Shown in pieces: positions 20,801-32,699 of a DNA stretch of 64,000 nt (the stretch's first letter is position 1; the number at the start of each line of letters is the position of its first letter). This stretch comes from Buxus sempervirens (Eukaryota; Streptophyta; Magnoliopsida; Buxales; Buxaceae). The position numbers and the translations under genes are program-made. A model generated the notes under the pieces. It was not told where the DNA came from. It made no database searches and saw only the letters and a program-made list of their open reading frames with translations. The stretch covers positions 50,367,283-50,431,282 of the forward strand of contig OX387182.1 of assembly GCA_947561395.2 (NCBI GenBank). Reading direction: 5' to 3'.

Positions 20801-22250
20801 TATTACTGGTAAATGAACTAACCATATTATCATTTTTGTTCTTTTTTCTCATATCAACATTCAAGCAATTTTGGGTGCTCTAATCCCAGATAATTCTTTT
20901 TCTTACCAGTAATATATAGCTGTTGACACAGGTAGTGGCAATAATTTCCTATAATTCTCTTATACTGCAAGCATGGCATCAAATCTCTTATTATTTTATA
21001 AAAAAATCATTGACTTGTGGTTAATAGAACTGGCTTGGCAACTTAGACAGTTTCTCTAAGATACTTTTTCCATTTGTGGAATTTCGCATTACATGACTTT
21101 TTGTATGTGACTACAATTGAAAGAGAGTTAACCATATAATGCAGTAGTTAAATGAGATAGATAGTATTTCAAAAAATGGAACGCGCTTCTGTGTTTTTTC
21201 TCTTTCACTTGATAGAGTTATAATTTTTTTTTCTCAGTAACTAATTGTTTAATGTTTATGCTCTTGAATTACTCTTTGTCCTGAATTTGGTTCAATATTT
21301 TAGGTCTACTTTATAAGTGTTTTCATTATGATAATAGGTTTCTCATAAATTAAGAACCAAAATAATACTAATCAATACTATTTACCTCAACTGATTTTAT
21401 ACTAATCTTATATCATCTTTTCCTTGTCATACATTTAGCTTAACTCCTTGTGATATATTCAGCTTTATTTGCTCACAATTTTCAAAATATCCCTGCTCAT
21501 ATTAGCTTCTCACATCCTAATATTTTCAACTACAATTGATTAGAAGTTTTATCATCTGAAGTGCAGCCCTGTCCTCCTCGATGCGGTTGTTCTTTGTGTT
21601 TTGTTGATTAATAGTTGTTAAGAAAAAGAAAAATACTATTAACATCACAAAACTGTAGTTTGGTTAGCTTCAAAAAGTTTGTTAACACCCATTGTGCTTA
21701 AATCTTGAGGATCATCATCAAGTTGAGGTCATTCTTCTCTACAGGTGAAAATGATATCCCTTTTTTTTGCTCTGTTGGAGTCACAGACTAGCTCTTAGAT
21801 TTCGTCATATCTCGCTGATGGAAAACGTTCTCATTCATTTTTTATCACAACCCCTAGTCAGCCAGAAAAGGATGAGGTCTATCTTCATTTACTTTTACAC
21901 AATTCAACGACTTTAATTATTAAAACCTATCCTATCTTTAGGTTTCTCTGTTTTTAATATCTTCCTTCTAGATTCTACTATTTTTTTCTGAAAAATATTG
22001 TTCTTGTGTTATGTTTTGGTTCACTCAATATGGGTTTTAATTTTGTACTTGATTACTTTGGTTGGGTTTGATAATCTGAGTATTTAGATTAGTTTATTTT
22101 ATATTGAAATATGTTGCAATTTTTTCATGAGTACATGGATTGGAATATATCTATTTCTAAAGCTTTTAAATGACTTTCCAACAAGGGGCCATGATTTTCT
22201 ATCATAGTGCAATTTTCCTAAACATGGAGATCTGTGATATAAATAATGAA
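17816..22250. other. Intergenic sequence, no gene recognised
   Basis: Mostly AT-rich. Around 19590-20240 the minus strand has weakly LINE-like readings (for example KLWHDVCRTTRVYEQDRMAC), too broken to assign. Near 20270-20335 the sequence TTTCTAATGCACATTTTGCA and GCCCACATGCACGTAGAGG matches the start of the repeated block seen at 26180 and 34400, so an old copy of that block may begin here. Confidence 0.4.
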
Positions 22251-23929
22251 AGAGTGTGTGAACTAGGTTTCTTTCACTTCCTCTCACGAGTATGATTTTG
22301 GTCTTTAAACTTGGTAATATTAGACCTCTACAGCCCTTTTTTTTGTGGCTTATGTTTTGCTACCAATTAAATATTTCAAATTTTAGTTGTTTTAGTTTAA
22401 TAGCAAGAAGCTAACCGCATGTCATTTTTAGTTTCCTTGAGGCCCAAAATAATTTTTGTTATTTTTAGCATTATTTGTAAGATATTTTTTTAGCTTTAGC
22501 TAACAATATGATGAATTTGAATTTTTTTTTATTATATAGAATTACAATCTTCGACCCTTCATTTCACATTTTGTTGATGACTAATTTTAGGTTCTTTTTA
22601 AGAATTTAAGATTGAAATTAATCATATATAAATTTCAAACCTTGAGAATGTGTTTGGATTGACAATCTATGGGAAACCAAATTAAGGAAAATAAATTTTT
22701 TACGTGTTTGGTTCATAGGAAAATGTGGGCCCATTGAAAAGAAAATTTCCAAAGGAATCCCATTTTTCCACTAAAAGGCTCTCAATTTTTTCCTTTCAAA
22801 ACGAGGGGAAAACATAGGAAACGAAAGTATTCTTTTATTTTCATTCAAACAAAACATAGCCTAAGGGTGTGTTTGTTTTGATGGAATCTATAGAAAAGAA
22901 AAGGAAAATGAACTTTCTATTGCAATTTGTGTGTTTGGTTCATAGGAAAGTATCGGCCCTTGGAAAGTAATTTTTCAAAAGAGTGCCATTTTTATATTAA
23001 GGCTCTATGTGTTTCAATTCTAGAAGAAAAATTTCCAAGAAAATGTTTTCCTTTTATTTTTTTCAACTGTTTGGATGTCTTGGTGGAAAATCTTATAAAA
23101 CTTTTTCTTCATGAAAACCAGATTTCATTTACTCCACTTATGCTCTTATAAATCCATTATCTCCCTCATAACTTACATTCAAAATAGTAGCACCAAAAAT
23201 AAATGTGAAAACAAGCATTCAGATAACTATAAAAAAAAAGAAAAGAAAGATGACTTGGTACAATTTGGGTCATGACAAGCCTGTAATACCTATATAATTA
23301 TTAAACATAAATCAGATAACTCGGCAGCAATTTTTTATTATTATTTAAACATAAATCAGATAATCAAAACCATGGTTGTCAAGCCTATGAAACCATGGTT
23401 TCGATTGGAACCACCGTTAGTTTTCGCTTTAGTGGTTTGAGCTTTAAGTTTTAAATTGAAACGGCTTTGGTTGAAACCATGGTTTTAGAAGTATCGTTTC
23501 AGTTTCAGAAACCATTTTCCTGAAACCGTGGATCAAAATGGCGGTTTCAAACTTTCAAATATCATGAATCAGTGGTTTCAGCCATGGATTTGAATAGAAG
23601 CTATCACCTCTATTGTCACTCACGAAGAAGCAAAGGAACTGGTAAGAACATCATCCCCTCCTCCTCCACTCTCTCTCTCTCCTTTCTCTCCACACTTCTC
23701 TATCTCAATTGTTTTGAGGACAGTTTGCCTATTGGTTTCAAAATAGCGTAGATGAAAAAGACGGAATATTTTCCCTTATTAGTTTCAATACAACAATAAA
23801 AGGCAAAAGATAAAACAGGGGAGAAGGCTCAGGTACATACGCTCCTGCTCGCCTGTCTCTCTTGAGCAAGATTTTGTAGGCAATTATTGGTTCCGCAATT
23901 GACAATTGAATAACAATGAACAACACTGG

Positions 23930-24700
23930 AAGCATGGGAGAAGCTGTAGCTGTCAATTCGGATGATGTTGAGGAGCTCGGACTCGGAAGTACCATGGAGT
24001 CTTCTTATTGAGGTTAGTGAAAGAGTTTCTATATGAATACCGGGCGACAGTCGGGCTCGTTCTTCTTTCGGAAATCTTCCGGTTTTCTTGTGATTAAGAA
24101 AATATTTCCTTCAATTTAATTTTTCTATTAAAACAAACAGGGGAAAAACTTTAAAATTCTGAAAGATTTTTTTTCCCCATTTTCCGCTGAAAGGCTTTCC
24201 ATGTTTTCCTCTCAAAATGAGAGGAAAGCACTGGAAAGGAAAGGAAAATGCTCTTTTACCTTTTTTTTTCTCACTATTTCCACTTAACCAAAGATAACCT
24301 TGTGTTATGTTTGGTTAGTTGGAAACCAGTGGAAGAAAAGTAAGTAAAAGAGTACTTTACTTTCTTTTATTTTGTTTTCACTTTGTTTTGAGAGGAATAT
24401 GTTAAGAGCCTTTTTAGGCTCTATTAGTTTGACCAAAAAATGGAGGAAAAAAAATATTTTCCGGAATTTTAAACATTTTCTTTTGTTTGTTTTGATGGGA
24501 AATTTAAATTGAATGAAAATATTTTCTTACCTACCCATAACGGGAGGAAAATAACTTTCGCCAAATTGTTAATCGCCCTGAAGAAGAACGAGCCTATTTG
24601 TTGCCTGGGGTTCATATCAAGACTTTTTCACTGGCCTTATTGAATAAGACGACTCCATGTTATCTCCGAGTTGGAGAGCCTCACTGAAGAGGACAACTCG
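23930..24700. repeat. Long fold-back with gene-like arms
   Basis: The outer left arm read on the minus strand (AAGAAGAACGAGCCCGACTG, TATTCATAT, CTCTTTCACTAACCTCAATA, AGACTCCATGGTACTTCCGA) aligns with the right arm on the plus strand (AAGAAGAACGAGCCTATTTG, GTTCATATC, CTTTTTCACTGGCCTTATTG, GACTCCATGTTATCTCCGAG). The inner part is a MITE palindrome (TTCAATTTAA with AAACAAACA on one side, the complement on the other) centred near 24315. The outer arms do not look like transposon ends and read partly as protein in both copies, but no family was recognised. A minus-strand frame at 23738-23995 (85 codons, with a hydrophobic stretch) overlaps the left arm and is not trusted as a gene. Confidence 0.65.
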
Positions 24701-24849
24701 ATGATATCTCTGAGTCTGAGTTGCTTGATATCATTCCAATGAATTGTGAGGACCTCTAAGAACCATTGTAAATTAGAACATGTATATGAATCATATTGAT
24801 GAAAATCATCAAATCATGCTTACCTTTCACATGGGAGATCTATCTTTAA

Positions 24850-25041
24850 GTGGACGCATTGGACCTGGACCTGTGTCTTGCCAATCCTTTGAATTTGCTG
24901 TTGTTAGTTTTAATATTTTCTCTCAAACTGCACTTTGTCATTAGCTGGCCTCCTTTTCCCCATACCTCCACGACCAGTTTCAAACTTGGTCCTGTGTATG
25001 AGGCTGAAGCTGAGGTTGCAGAAGATGATCTAAGATCATGA
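24850..25041 (+). other. Coding-like segment, copy A, unknown
   Basis: The plus strand reads GPVSCQSFEFAVV, FNIFSQTALCH and YLHDQFQ but has an in-frame stop where the other copies read HW, and a frameshift near GPVYE. The same segment occurs at 27385, 28525, 36490 and 37590. The family was not recognised. The reverse frame is also open, so coding direction is inferred only from the better agreement of the plus readings between copies. Confidence 0.3.
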
Positions 25042-25130
25042 AGTTTATCTCCACTGTTCATTGAGTATGTGTTTTTGTAACTGGAGGTGGGAAACAAGGG
25101 CTATGTTTTTGTAATTAGTCTTTAATTTGT

Positions 25131-25744
25131 TAATAAAAACCTGAAACATGCTTAGGACTCTACTGTTTGCTACATGCCCTTGTTGCTTTGTTAGTTCTTA
25201 GAAATTGAATTCGTTATAGTTGCTTCACTTATTCTCTACCATTCCTCCCATCATTGATATGTTTGTGAGCATTCAAGGTCATAGGAATTGTGCCTTTTTT
25301 TTTTTCCCCTTTGGTAGAGTGTAATCTCTTTCTTTCTTTACTTGTATTGGTAATTTGACCACCCTTTGTTAGTTTTTAGGAATTGAATTCTTTGTAGCTG
25401 CTTTACCTGAGGGACATATTACCAACACAAGAAAGAGCCTTGAATGCTCACAAACGACTTATTAACCCACTTAAGAGAGAAAAAAGAAAAAGGAAGGAAT
25501 AATATGAAACAACTAAAGTAGCCATATAGAATTCAACTTCTAACAACTAAAACAGCAACAAGGAGGTTTATCTAAATTAGCGTAAAACTGATTATCCGCA
25601 CTAGAGAGAACTTAATTTTTAAAAGCTAAAATTGCAATAAGGCATGAACGGTGTAAAGAATTTCAGCACCTACAATTTTATTTTACAAATTTGGTGTGAA
25701 GAAGTTCCAGTACAAAGGAAGAAATGGTGTGTAAATACTTGACA
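25131..25744. other. Spacer between repeat copies
   Basis: AT-rich, with two imperfect copies of GCTTTGTTAGTTYYTAGRAATTGAATT (near 25190 and 25370). No gene or element end was recognised. Confidence 0.4.
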
Positions 25745-26091
25745 AGGTTGATCACCTAAAAATTGATTTACAAATATAGCCATTGCTTCCCAACCTCCAA
25801 CCAATGAATAATTGATGAACTATGGTAATAAACTTCATCAAAATTCCCTTCTGCAGCCTCAGGATCATCCTCATACTGGCATCTTTATTGTTGCCCGTCG
25901 TAAGTCTTCTACTGAACCTCAGCACCAAATGAATGGACAAGAAAGCTCTCTTAAAAAATATGGTCATATATTTTTAAGTAGAACATGAAGATTTTGCTAG
26001 AGTGAATAACCTTAATGGGCTCCATTTTCCTTAAGAACAAGAAGATTATAGTATTATACCTGCTATCAATCAAATGATGAATACTTAGAAA

Positions 26092-26331
26092 ATGAAACGA
26101 AATGCAAATGCTCCCCAATTGTTCTCACAAGGTACATTTAGAGTTTCGGAAAATGGAAGTAAAAGTATATATTCTGTAGGTATGCAGTCACTTTCTAATG
26201 CACATTTACAGCCCCACATACACGTAGAGATTAGTGAATCATCTAGGTTGGAAACCTTAGGCCTTCCATTGAAGAAAATGAAGCAAAGAGTGTGTGGACT
26301 AGGTTTCTTTAACTACCTCTTGGGAGTATGA
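26092..26331 (+). other. Coding-like frame, copy B, unknown
   Basis: The 79-codon frame begins MKRNANAPQLFSQGTFRVSE and ends near KKMKQRVCGLGFF. It is matched almost codon for codon by the frame at 34304-34558 in copy C, with several conservative changes, and by a shorter stretch near 20280-20330. Internal CAG/GC and TAG/GT junctions suggest it may cover several exon/intron borders of a real gene. No known domain was recognised. Confidence 0.3.
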
Positions 26332-27664
26332 TTTTTTTCTCTAAACTTGTTAATAATAGAACTTTAGAGCCCTTTTTGTCACTTATGTTTTGCTACTGAT
26401 TATGTATTTCGAATTTCAGTTTTTTTTAGTATAATAGCAAGAAGGTGGCTGCTTGTCATTTTTGAATTTTTTGAAGCTCAAAATAGTTTATTTTTTTATT
26501 ATTTTTTGAATTATTTGTAAGATTTTTTAACTTTAGGCAACAACATGACAAATTTCAAGTATTTTTTTTTGTAGAATTTATTAACCCTTCATTTTACATT
26601 TTGTTGATGACTAATTTTATGTTCTTTTTTAAGCACTTAAGATTGAAATTAATCATATATAGATTCCAAACCTTGAGGGTGTTTTTATTTGATGGAATCT
26701 ATAGAAAAGGAAAAGAAAATGAACTTTCCATTGTAATTTGGGTTTTTGATTCATAGGAAAGTGTTGGCTGCTCAGAAACTAATTTTTCAAAAGAGCTCCA
26801 TTTTTCTACTAAAGGCTCTCAAAGTTTTCCTCCTATAATGAGAGGAAACCGATGGAAAAGGAAGGAAAGTGCTCTTTTACTTTCCTTTCCACTGTTTTCT
26901 ACTTAATAAGCAGTGGAAAGAAAAGTAACAAAGAGTACTTTACTTTTTTGGTTTTCCTTTCGTTTTGAGAGGAAGACATTGAGAGTTTTTTTTTTCATTT
27001 TCTTTTGCTCTCCCACAGATTTCATCAACCCAAACACGACCAAAGGCATTTTTACGGCATATTAAATAATTGTTTTTTTCCTTTTCAGGTTTTGTGCATG
27101 CATTTAGAAGCCACTGAAAATAATTCAGAAACTTTACTTTACTAATAAGAGAGCCGTTTTTCAAACACTCCAAGAGCTCTCTTTTCTGTACGTCCTAGTT
27201 TATAGGTTTTTTTAAAAATAAATAAATAAATTAAGGAGTGATATTTCCATATCATACTTCATTCCAGTTCATTGCAATGTCATCACATAGAATTTAATGA
27301 TGGATAGGACCACTGGAAACCATTGTAAAAGAAGGCCCTAGAACATATATATGAATCATATTGTTGAAAATCATGTTTAACTTTCACAGGGGAGATCTAT
27401 GTTTTAGTGGACGTATTGGACCTGGTCCTGTATCTTGCCAATCCTTTGAATTCGCTGTTAGTTTGAATATTTTCTCACTTTCTCTCAAACTGCACTTTGT
27501 CATTGGATGCCATCCTTTTAGTTTGAATATGTTTTCTCAAATACGATGAATTTGAATATTTTTTAATAGAATTTACAGTCTTCGACCCTTCATTTTACAT
27601 TTTGTTGATGACTAAGTTTAGGTCTTTTTTAAGAAATTAAGATTGAATGTAGATTTCAAACCTT

Positions 27665-28150
27665 AAAGGTGTGTTTGTTTTGATGGAATTTATAGAAAAG
27701 GAACTTTTCACTGAAATTTGTGTTTTTGTTTTATAGGAAGGTTTCGGTCCCTTGGAAAGTAATTTTTCAAAAGAGTTCCATTTTTCTACTAAAAGGCTCT
27801 CGAAGTTTCCTTCTCAAAATGAGAGGAAAGCAATGGAAAGAAAAGGAAAGTGCTCTTTTACTTTCCTTTCCACCGTTTTTCACTTAACTAAACATAGCCT
27901 TATGTTTCCGAGGTTAGGTGGAAGGCAGTGGAAGGAAAAGTAAAAGAGTAATGTACTTTCCTTTCTTTTGTTTTCCCTTTGTTTTGAGAGGAAAAACTTG
28001 AGAACCTTTTAGGGGAAAAATGGGGTTTTTTTGGAAAATTACTTTCCAACAGGGCCCATATTTTCCTATGAACCAAACACAGGGAAAGTTTTTTTTTTCT
28101 TTTGCTTTCCTACAGATTCCGTTAAACCAAACACAACCTATGGCATTTGT
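27665..28150. repeat. Inverted pair of hAT-like MITEs (copy B)
   Basis: A MITE starting GGTGTGTTTGTTTTGATGGA and ending AACTAAACATAGCCTTATG is followed at once by a relative in reverse orientation that ends ATTCCGTTAAACCAAACACA. Together they form a palindrome of nearly 0.5 kb. The same pair recurs in copy C at 36785-37260. Similar single or paired copies lie at 22640-23110, 24110-24540, 26680-27050 and 34890-35310. Confidence 0.6.
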
Positions 28151-28524
28151 TTGATATTCCAAAATAATTGCTTTTCAGGTGTTGTCTTTCAGGATTGGCA
28201 TTTGTTTGGTATTTCAAAATAATTGCTTTTCCTTTTCTGGTGTGGAGCATGCATTAAGAATCCACTGAAAATAATTCATGCATTCAGAAGCTATGGAAAA
28301 TAACTCAGAAATTTTATTTTACGAAGAAGAGATCCATTTCAAACACTCCAAGAGCTCTCTTTTGTGCACATATCAGTTTATTGGTCTAAATAAGGAGTGA
28401 TATTTCCATATCATACTTTATTCCAGTGCATTGCTATGTCATCAATAGAATTTAACAGTGGATAAGACTTCTGAAAAAAAGGCCCTATAAACCCCAGAAA
28501 CATATTATTGAAAATCATAAGATC

Positions 28525-28747
28525 ATGCTTATCTTTAAGCGGATCCATTGCAGCTGGTCCTGTATCTTGCCAATCCTTTGAATTCACTGTTGCTAGTTTG
28601 AATATTCTCTCGCAAACTGCACTTTGTCATTGGATGCCCTCCTTTTCTCCATACCTTCATGACCAGTTTCAACCTGGTCCTGTGTATGAGGGCAAAGCTG
28701 AGGTTGGAAAAAATGGCTATCTCCACAAGTCATTGAGTGTGTTTTAG
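28525..28747 (+). other. Coding-like segment, copy B second unit, unknown
   Basis: Reads CLSLSGSIAAGPVSCQSFEF, SLNILSQTALCHWMPSFSP and YLHDQFQPGPVYEG without a stop until after KSLSVF. Compared with 37573-37794, changes fall largely at third positions or give similar residues, hinting at past coding constraint. The family was not recognised. Confidence 0.35.
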
Positions 28748-28800
28748 TGATCAGAGGTGGGAAAAAATGGCTATGTTTCTGCAAGGCCGGTGAATTTGGA

Positions 28801-29254
28801 AACATGAGGATACAAAAGTTTGCTGCATGACCTTGTTGCTTTGTTAGTTCCTAGAAAATGAAGTCTTTATAGTAGCAAATTCAATTCCTGTCACTTGTGA
28901 GAATTCAAGGTCAAGGGGATTGTGATTTTTTCCTTACAATCCCCTTTACGGGAGCGCAATCTCATACCTTCTTTGCTTGTAATGGTAACTTGAACACCCT
29001 TCGGTTGAATTCTATGTTAGGAGATTATACAGATTCAAAACATCTACAGTATTAGAAATTGTTGATTTTGACTGGATGAACTTAAAAATTAACCTGGGTT
29101 TTCAAGAAATTGTTCGACACGATTTCTATTAACTCAACCAACAACTTAAAAGTTGGTTTACAATATAGTTAATGACAATCAACATTTTTTAATGCACTGT
29201 TTGCCTGAAAATTTTCTCAGTTTTGGCTTTTCCTTTCACAAGTAAACATGGCCT
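28801..29254. other. Spacer, nothing recognised
   Basis: AT-rich sequence resembling the spacer after copy A (GTTAGTTCCTAGAAAATGAA, GAATTCAAGGTCA). No gene or element was identified. Confidence 0.35.
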
Positions 29255-29470
29255 CCCCACCACCTCCAACCAATAAAAAATTGATGATCTACGGTGATAA
29301 ACTTCTTCTAAATCCCCTTCATCAACCTCAGGGTCATCCTCATACTGGCATATTTATTGTTGCCCATCGTAAGCCTTCTCTTCAGAAAATATGGTTATAT
29401 ATCCTATAAAAGCATAACATGCAGGATTCTGGTAGAGTAAACAATCATATATGCCATCTGGTGAAAATTA
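29255..29470 (+). repeat. Fragment of the segmental repeat (copy D)
   Basis: ACCACCTCCAACCAATAAAA, AAACTTCTTCTAAATCCCC and CATCCTCATACTGGCATATT correspond to the first 250 bases of copies B and C, including the HTGIFIVA reading. The rest of the block is missing. Confidence 0.6.
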
Positions 29471-31600
29471 TTGCTAAATGTAAAATTTACCATTTTGTTT
29501 TGCTACAGAACTTACTTAACTAGAAATATTAATTGTTTTTGTACCCTATGGAACATTTTTTTTTCAGCATTTGTTGATTCTTGTAAAGATATATTCTCCA
29601 TTAATGACCTTATACTGATTCTATATTCTTGACATCTGTTTACATGTGCTTGTATGCTTGATTTGAATCGTTAAGCGTTTTTCAAACAAGTAATACGCCT
29701 ATTTTCTATGTTGCCAATTCCTTGCACCCAACAACATATAAATAAACAAAGTTCATTGAACTGCTATGTGCAACCAGAATCATTAAATATCAGAGAACTA
29801 CTTGGATGGTTAACATAAGCCCATATGGCTTTAGAAGGGAATAATACAGTGTTTGAACTTATTATATTATCATAAATATAGTTAGAGAACTTCCACTGAA
29901 GAATCATGAAGCACCTATTAAATTAAAAATTCAATGACAACATTGAAATGATTAAATGCTTGCTCATGTTGTGCTTTGCCAGCCTGATGGACTTGCAAAG
30001 TGTATATGCATTTATGGCAAAATATTATGGGAATTTTCTCAATATCATATCACAAAAAGTCATTACTCAAAAAATGGAGTAAAAGTTAAAAAAAATGGTG
30101 ATTGAAGTATATGAATGTGACAAGTGTGAAAGCATCTCTTTAATTGAAGATTCAAGCAATGAGCAATGATCAACAACAAAAGGCCCAGAAGCATGTGGAC
30201 ACAGCATACTCCGAGGTGTTGAATTAGGCTTCCAGAAAATTATGCACGAAGAGGGCATTCATTTCCCTGATTAAGCACAATTATCTCATCTAGGTTTGAC
30301 AATGAAGTGATTCTCAGGTTCTACCTTTGATCAGGTACTTCATGTTTCCTATTTAAACTTTCACTTCATGTATATCAGCTTAGTGTTAATGTCTATTCCT
30401 CAATTGAATGACATTTGAGAATTTTGCAATTCAAAAGTTGCTTTTTCCTTATTTGTTTGCTCTATTTTGTATATGTGTGCTTGTGAATGTGTGAACATCG
30501 CAAATGGTTAATTTTCTTATCATGCTTCGTACCACTTAGGATGGGATAGAGACCCGCCACTCATAAGTTGATTTGCCCTTGTTGAATCAGTTGCTATAAG
30601 AAGGTTCATTTTGAATTCTGGTGTTCCTGTATGGCATGTGTCTGGCCAACTGTCTGCCTATCGCTCATAGTAGGTAATCAAACTGCTTTCCATAAAAAAA
30701 ATAACTGCTGTGATAGCTTTTTACTAGAGATGGAGGTTTGTCTGCAGGCCCAGCTGCCATTGCTGGGGCAAAATGCCATTCATACCATGTTTTATTTTTC
30801 CAGCAGCTGGGGAAAATACCATGCATACAGTGATGCATTTTCCAGCTTATTGATGCAGTGATTGCCCCTGCTCTAGGTCTACATCCCTAAAGCAATGTCT
30901 ACACGTCAAAATCCTTTTCATAAAGATTTATTCAAACAATGACAGCATCACACTAGTTTTTTGATTTTTCACAAACTTAACCAATACAATGTTGAAAAAA
31001 ACACCAGGTACTTTACAACACATCTCAATTCAGGCCATTAAAATTTTTGTAACTGATACTAATTTGTTTAATTTTCCATATAAACTTTATAGAACAAAAT
31101 ATACATAATCATACAGGTACACATGCATGCTATAAACATCCTATGTTTTCTTTTTGGTCATTTGTTACTTTTTTCTCCAATTATTTTTAATTTGTTAATT
31201 TTAATCTATTTCTATCACTATGATATCTAACTGTGAACTATTAATGATACTACTTTCCAGATTTGAAAATGCTTTCCATGTCCAAGGTTGGGTTGTTGGA
31301 AAATTCACTCCATTGACCAATGGTGCCTTATTTGTTGTAACATTAAATTGTTTTGAATGTGTTTTTGAGTCAAAGTCTGCTACCAGGTTAAAATTAACTT
31401 TTTCTTTTTATAATTGTTGATGTTGACAATGTCAGCAAGAAACGCTAATGATTGATTCCTGATTGTTTATGTGGCTTAGGATTTTATATTTATTCCGTTG
31501 AGAGGGTTTTCTAATCATGAGCTGGTAAAGAGTCCATGATAATGCTATTCAAATGTCAGTAGAAAGAAGAGTTAAAATGAGTGATTCTTTTTATTGTTGG
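29471..31600. other. Intergenic sequence, no gene recognised
   Basis: AT-rich. Short open frames occur but none shows recognisable protein features or paired splice sites. Confidence 0.4.
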
Positions 31601-31614
31601 ATACTGACCTTGTA

Positions 31615-32560
31615 AATTCAGATTGACCTCCTCATCTTGGAGGAGGTCGGAGGAACTGATGAAATCGATTGACCTCATCTCAGACAATGCCCGATTAACT
31701 GACAAAATCGGAGGAATTGCGCTCAGAAACAAAGAGCAAGAGGGAGAGTGAGCCAGACATGGAAGGTAGGAAAAATAGGGAGTAGAGTGGGGGAGGGGGG
31801 AAGCGGGGTAGGGGTGGCCGGCGTAACCGAGAGAGAGGATGGGATGAGGTGGTAGGGGAGGATGGGATGAGGTGGTAGGGGTTGCCGCCAAAAGGAGTGA
31901 GAGAGGGAGATAGCGTGCGGTAGAGTTGCGGGAGAGAGACGTTAGTAGAGACTTAGGGAAAGGTTGGGGTTGCGGGCGTTACGGAAGAGGAGAAGGGATG
32001 AGGGGGTAGGGGTTGCAGCCGAAAGGTGTGAGAGAGAGAGAGAGAGAGGGGTAGCAACAGAGGGAATGAGGGGGTTGGCGGTTGCAGAAAGGGGTGTCGG
32101 GGTCGGCGAAGTTTGGTTTTCTTATTGCGAAGAAAATTTAGGACGAAAGGTGCCACGCCAGATTGCTGAGAAGAGTCCTTTTGCTATATAAGGCAGAAAG
32201 AAAAACGCAATCAAACGAACGATTATCACGAAAGCGCAAAAGTTTAAAAACGCAACCGCTAATTTATAGACATCGGTTGGGCAGGTTTTTTCCTTCCCAA
32301 CCGATGTGGGACTAAAGAAGTGTGAATAATATTTTAAACTTTTTTTCCTTTTTAAGTCCCTATAAATAAGATTGTCTTGGTCTTCGGCGGTTTTAATGCT
32401 GTGAACGGCGACCAACTCATTACATACACACTCTGAACGGTGAAAGAGTCGTCGAGTACGTTGAGCGCAATCCCGACGTAGGCTTCAATTCGTCTTCAGA
32501 GTTGATGCTGCTATTGCCACCGGCTCCACTGATAATGGCCGTCGTCTCGGGTATGTTAAA
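31615..32560 (+). promoter_or_regulatory. Promoter-like module, repeated at 59920-60480
   Basis: A purine-rich stretch (GGATGAGGTGGTAGGGG twice, near 31836 and 31860, then GAGAGAGAGAG) is followed by AAGGTGCCACGCCAGATTGC, CTATATAAGGCAG, CGCAATCAAACGAACGATTA, a short inverted repeat AACCGATGT/ACATCGGTT near 32270-32310, CCGATGTGGGACTAAAG, and CCTATAAATAAGATTG near 32360. Many of these blocks recur in order at 60010-60290, and the last one at 56225. It reads like the 5' end of a gene, or a repeat that carries one. A possible short first exon, ATGGCCGTCGTCTCGG then GTATGT, lies at 32538, but no following exon was found. Confidence 0.4.
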
Positions 32561-32699
32561 TCTGTCACTTTTTCGGCCTCCTCTCTTATGTTGAGAGTGC
32601 TGCTCAAAGGATCGGAATAGGGGGTTCTTTTGCTTCTGATGATGTTTGGGATAACCTCCTCTCCTGTCGTCCGTTACCATTTTGTGCATTCCACTGCTC

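Larger units (their letters stand above)
22250..25130 (+). repeat. Segmental repeat, copy A (most diverged)
   Basis: It runs in order: GAGTGTGTGAACTAGGTTTC, AATAGCAAGAAGCTAACC, the Helitron-free spacer TTTTGTTGATGACTAATTTTA, MITEs of the GTTTGTTTTGATGGAATCTA family, then GGAGATCTATCTTTAAGTGG and the coding-like segment at 24850-25041, ending AGATGATCTAAGATCATGAA. The same order recurs in copies B and C. This copy holds an extra 0.77-kb fold-back at 23930-24700. It also contains a repeat of AAACCATGGTTTC motifs (23370-23590). Confidence 0.65.
25745..28800 (+). repeat. Segmental repeat, copy B
   Basis: It starts GATCACCTAAAAATTGATTT with CAAATATAGCCATTGCTTCC, then a coding-like stretch reading HTGIFIVARRKSSTEP (25870-25920), the frame at 26092-26331, the GAGTGTGTGGACTAGGTTTC spacer, MITEs, the GPVSCQSF segment near 27385, an inverted MITE pair, and a second GPVSCQSF segment near 28525. 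Copy C has the same content and order. It preserves the uninserted version of the site hit by the retroposon at 35509. Confidence 0.75.

Noticed and set aside
23738..23995. 85-codon frame with a hydrophobic stretch
   Set aside because: It overlaps one arm of a fold-back and the mirrored arm does not keep the frame; no homology recognised.
31556..32156. Pro/Ser/His-rich minus-strand frames (111 and 67 codons)
   Set aside because: They reflect the purine-rich low-complexity tract of the promoter-like module.
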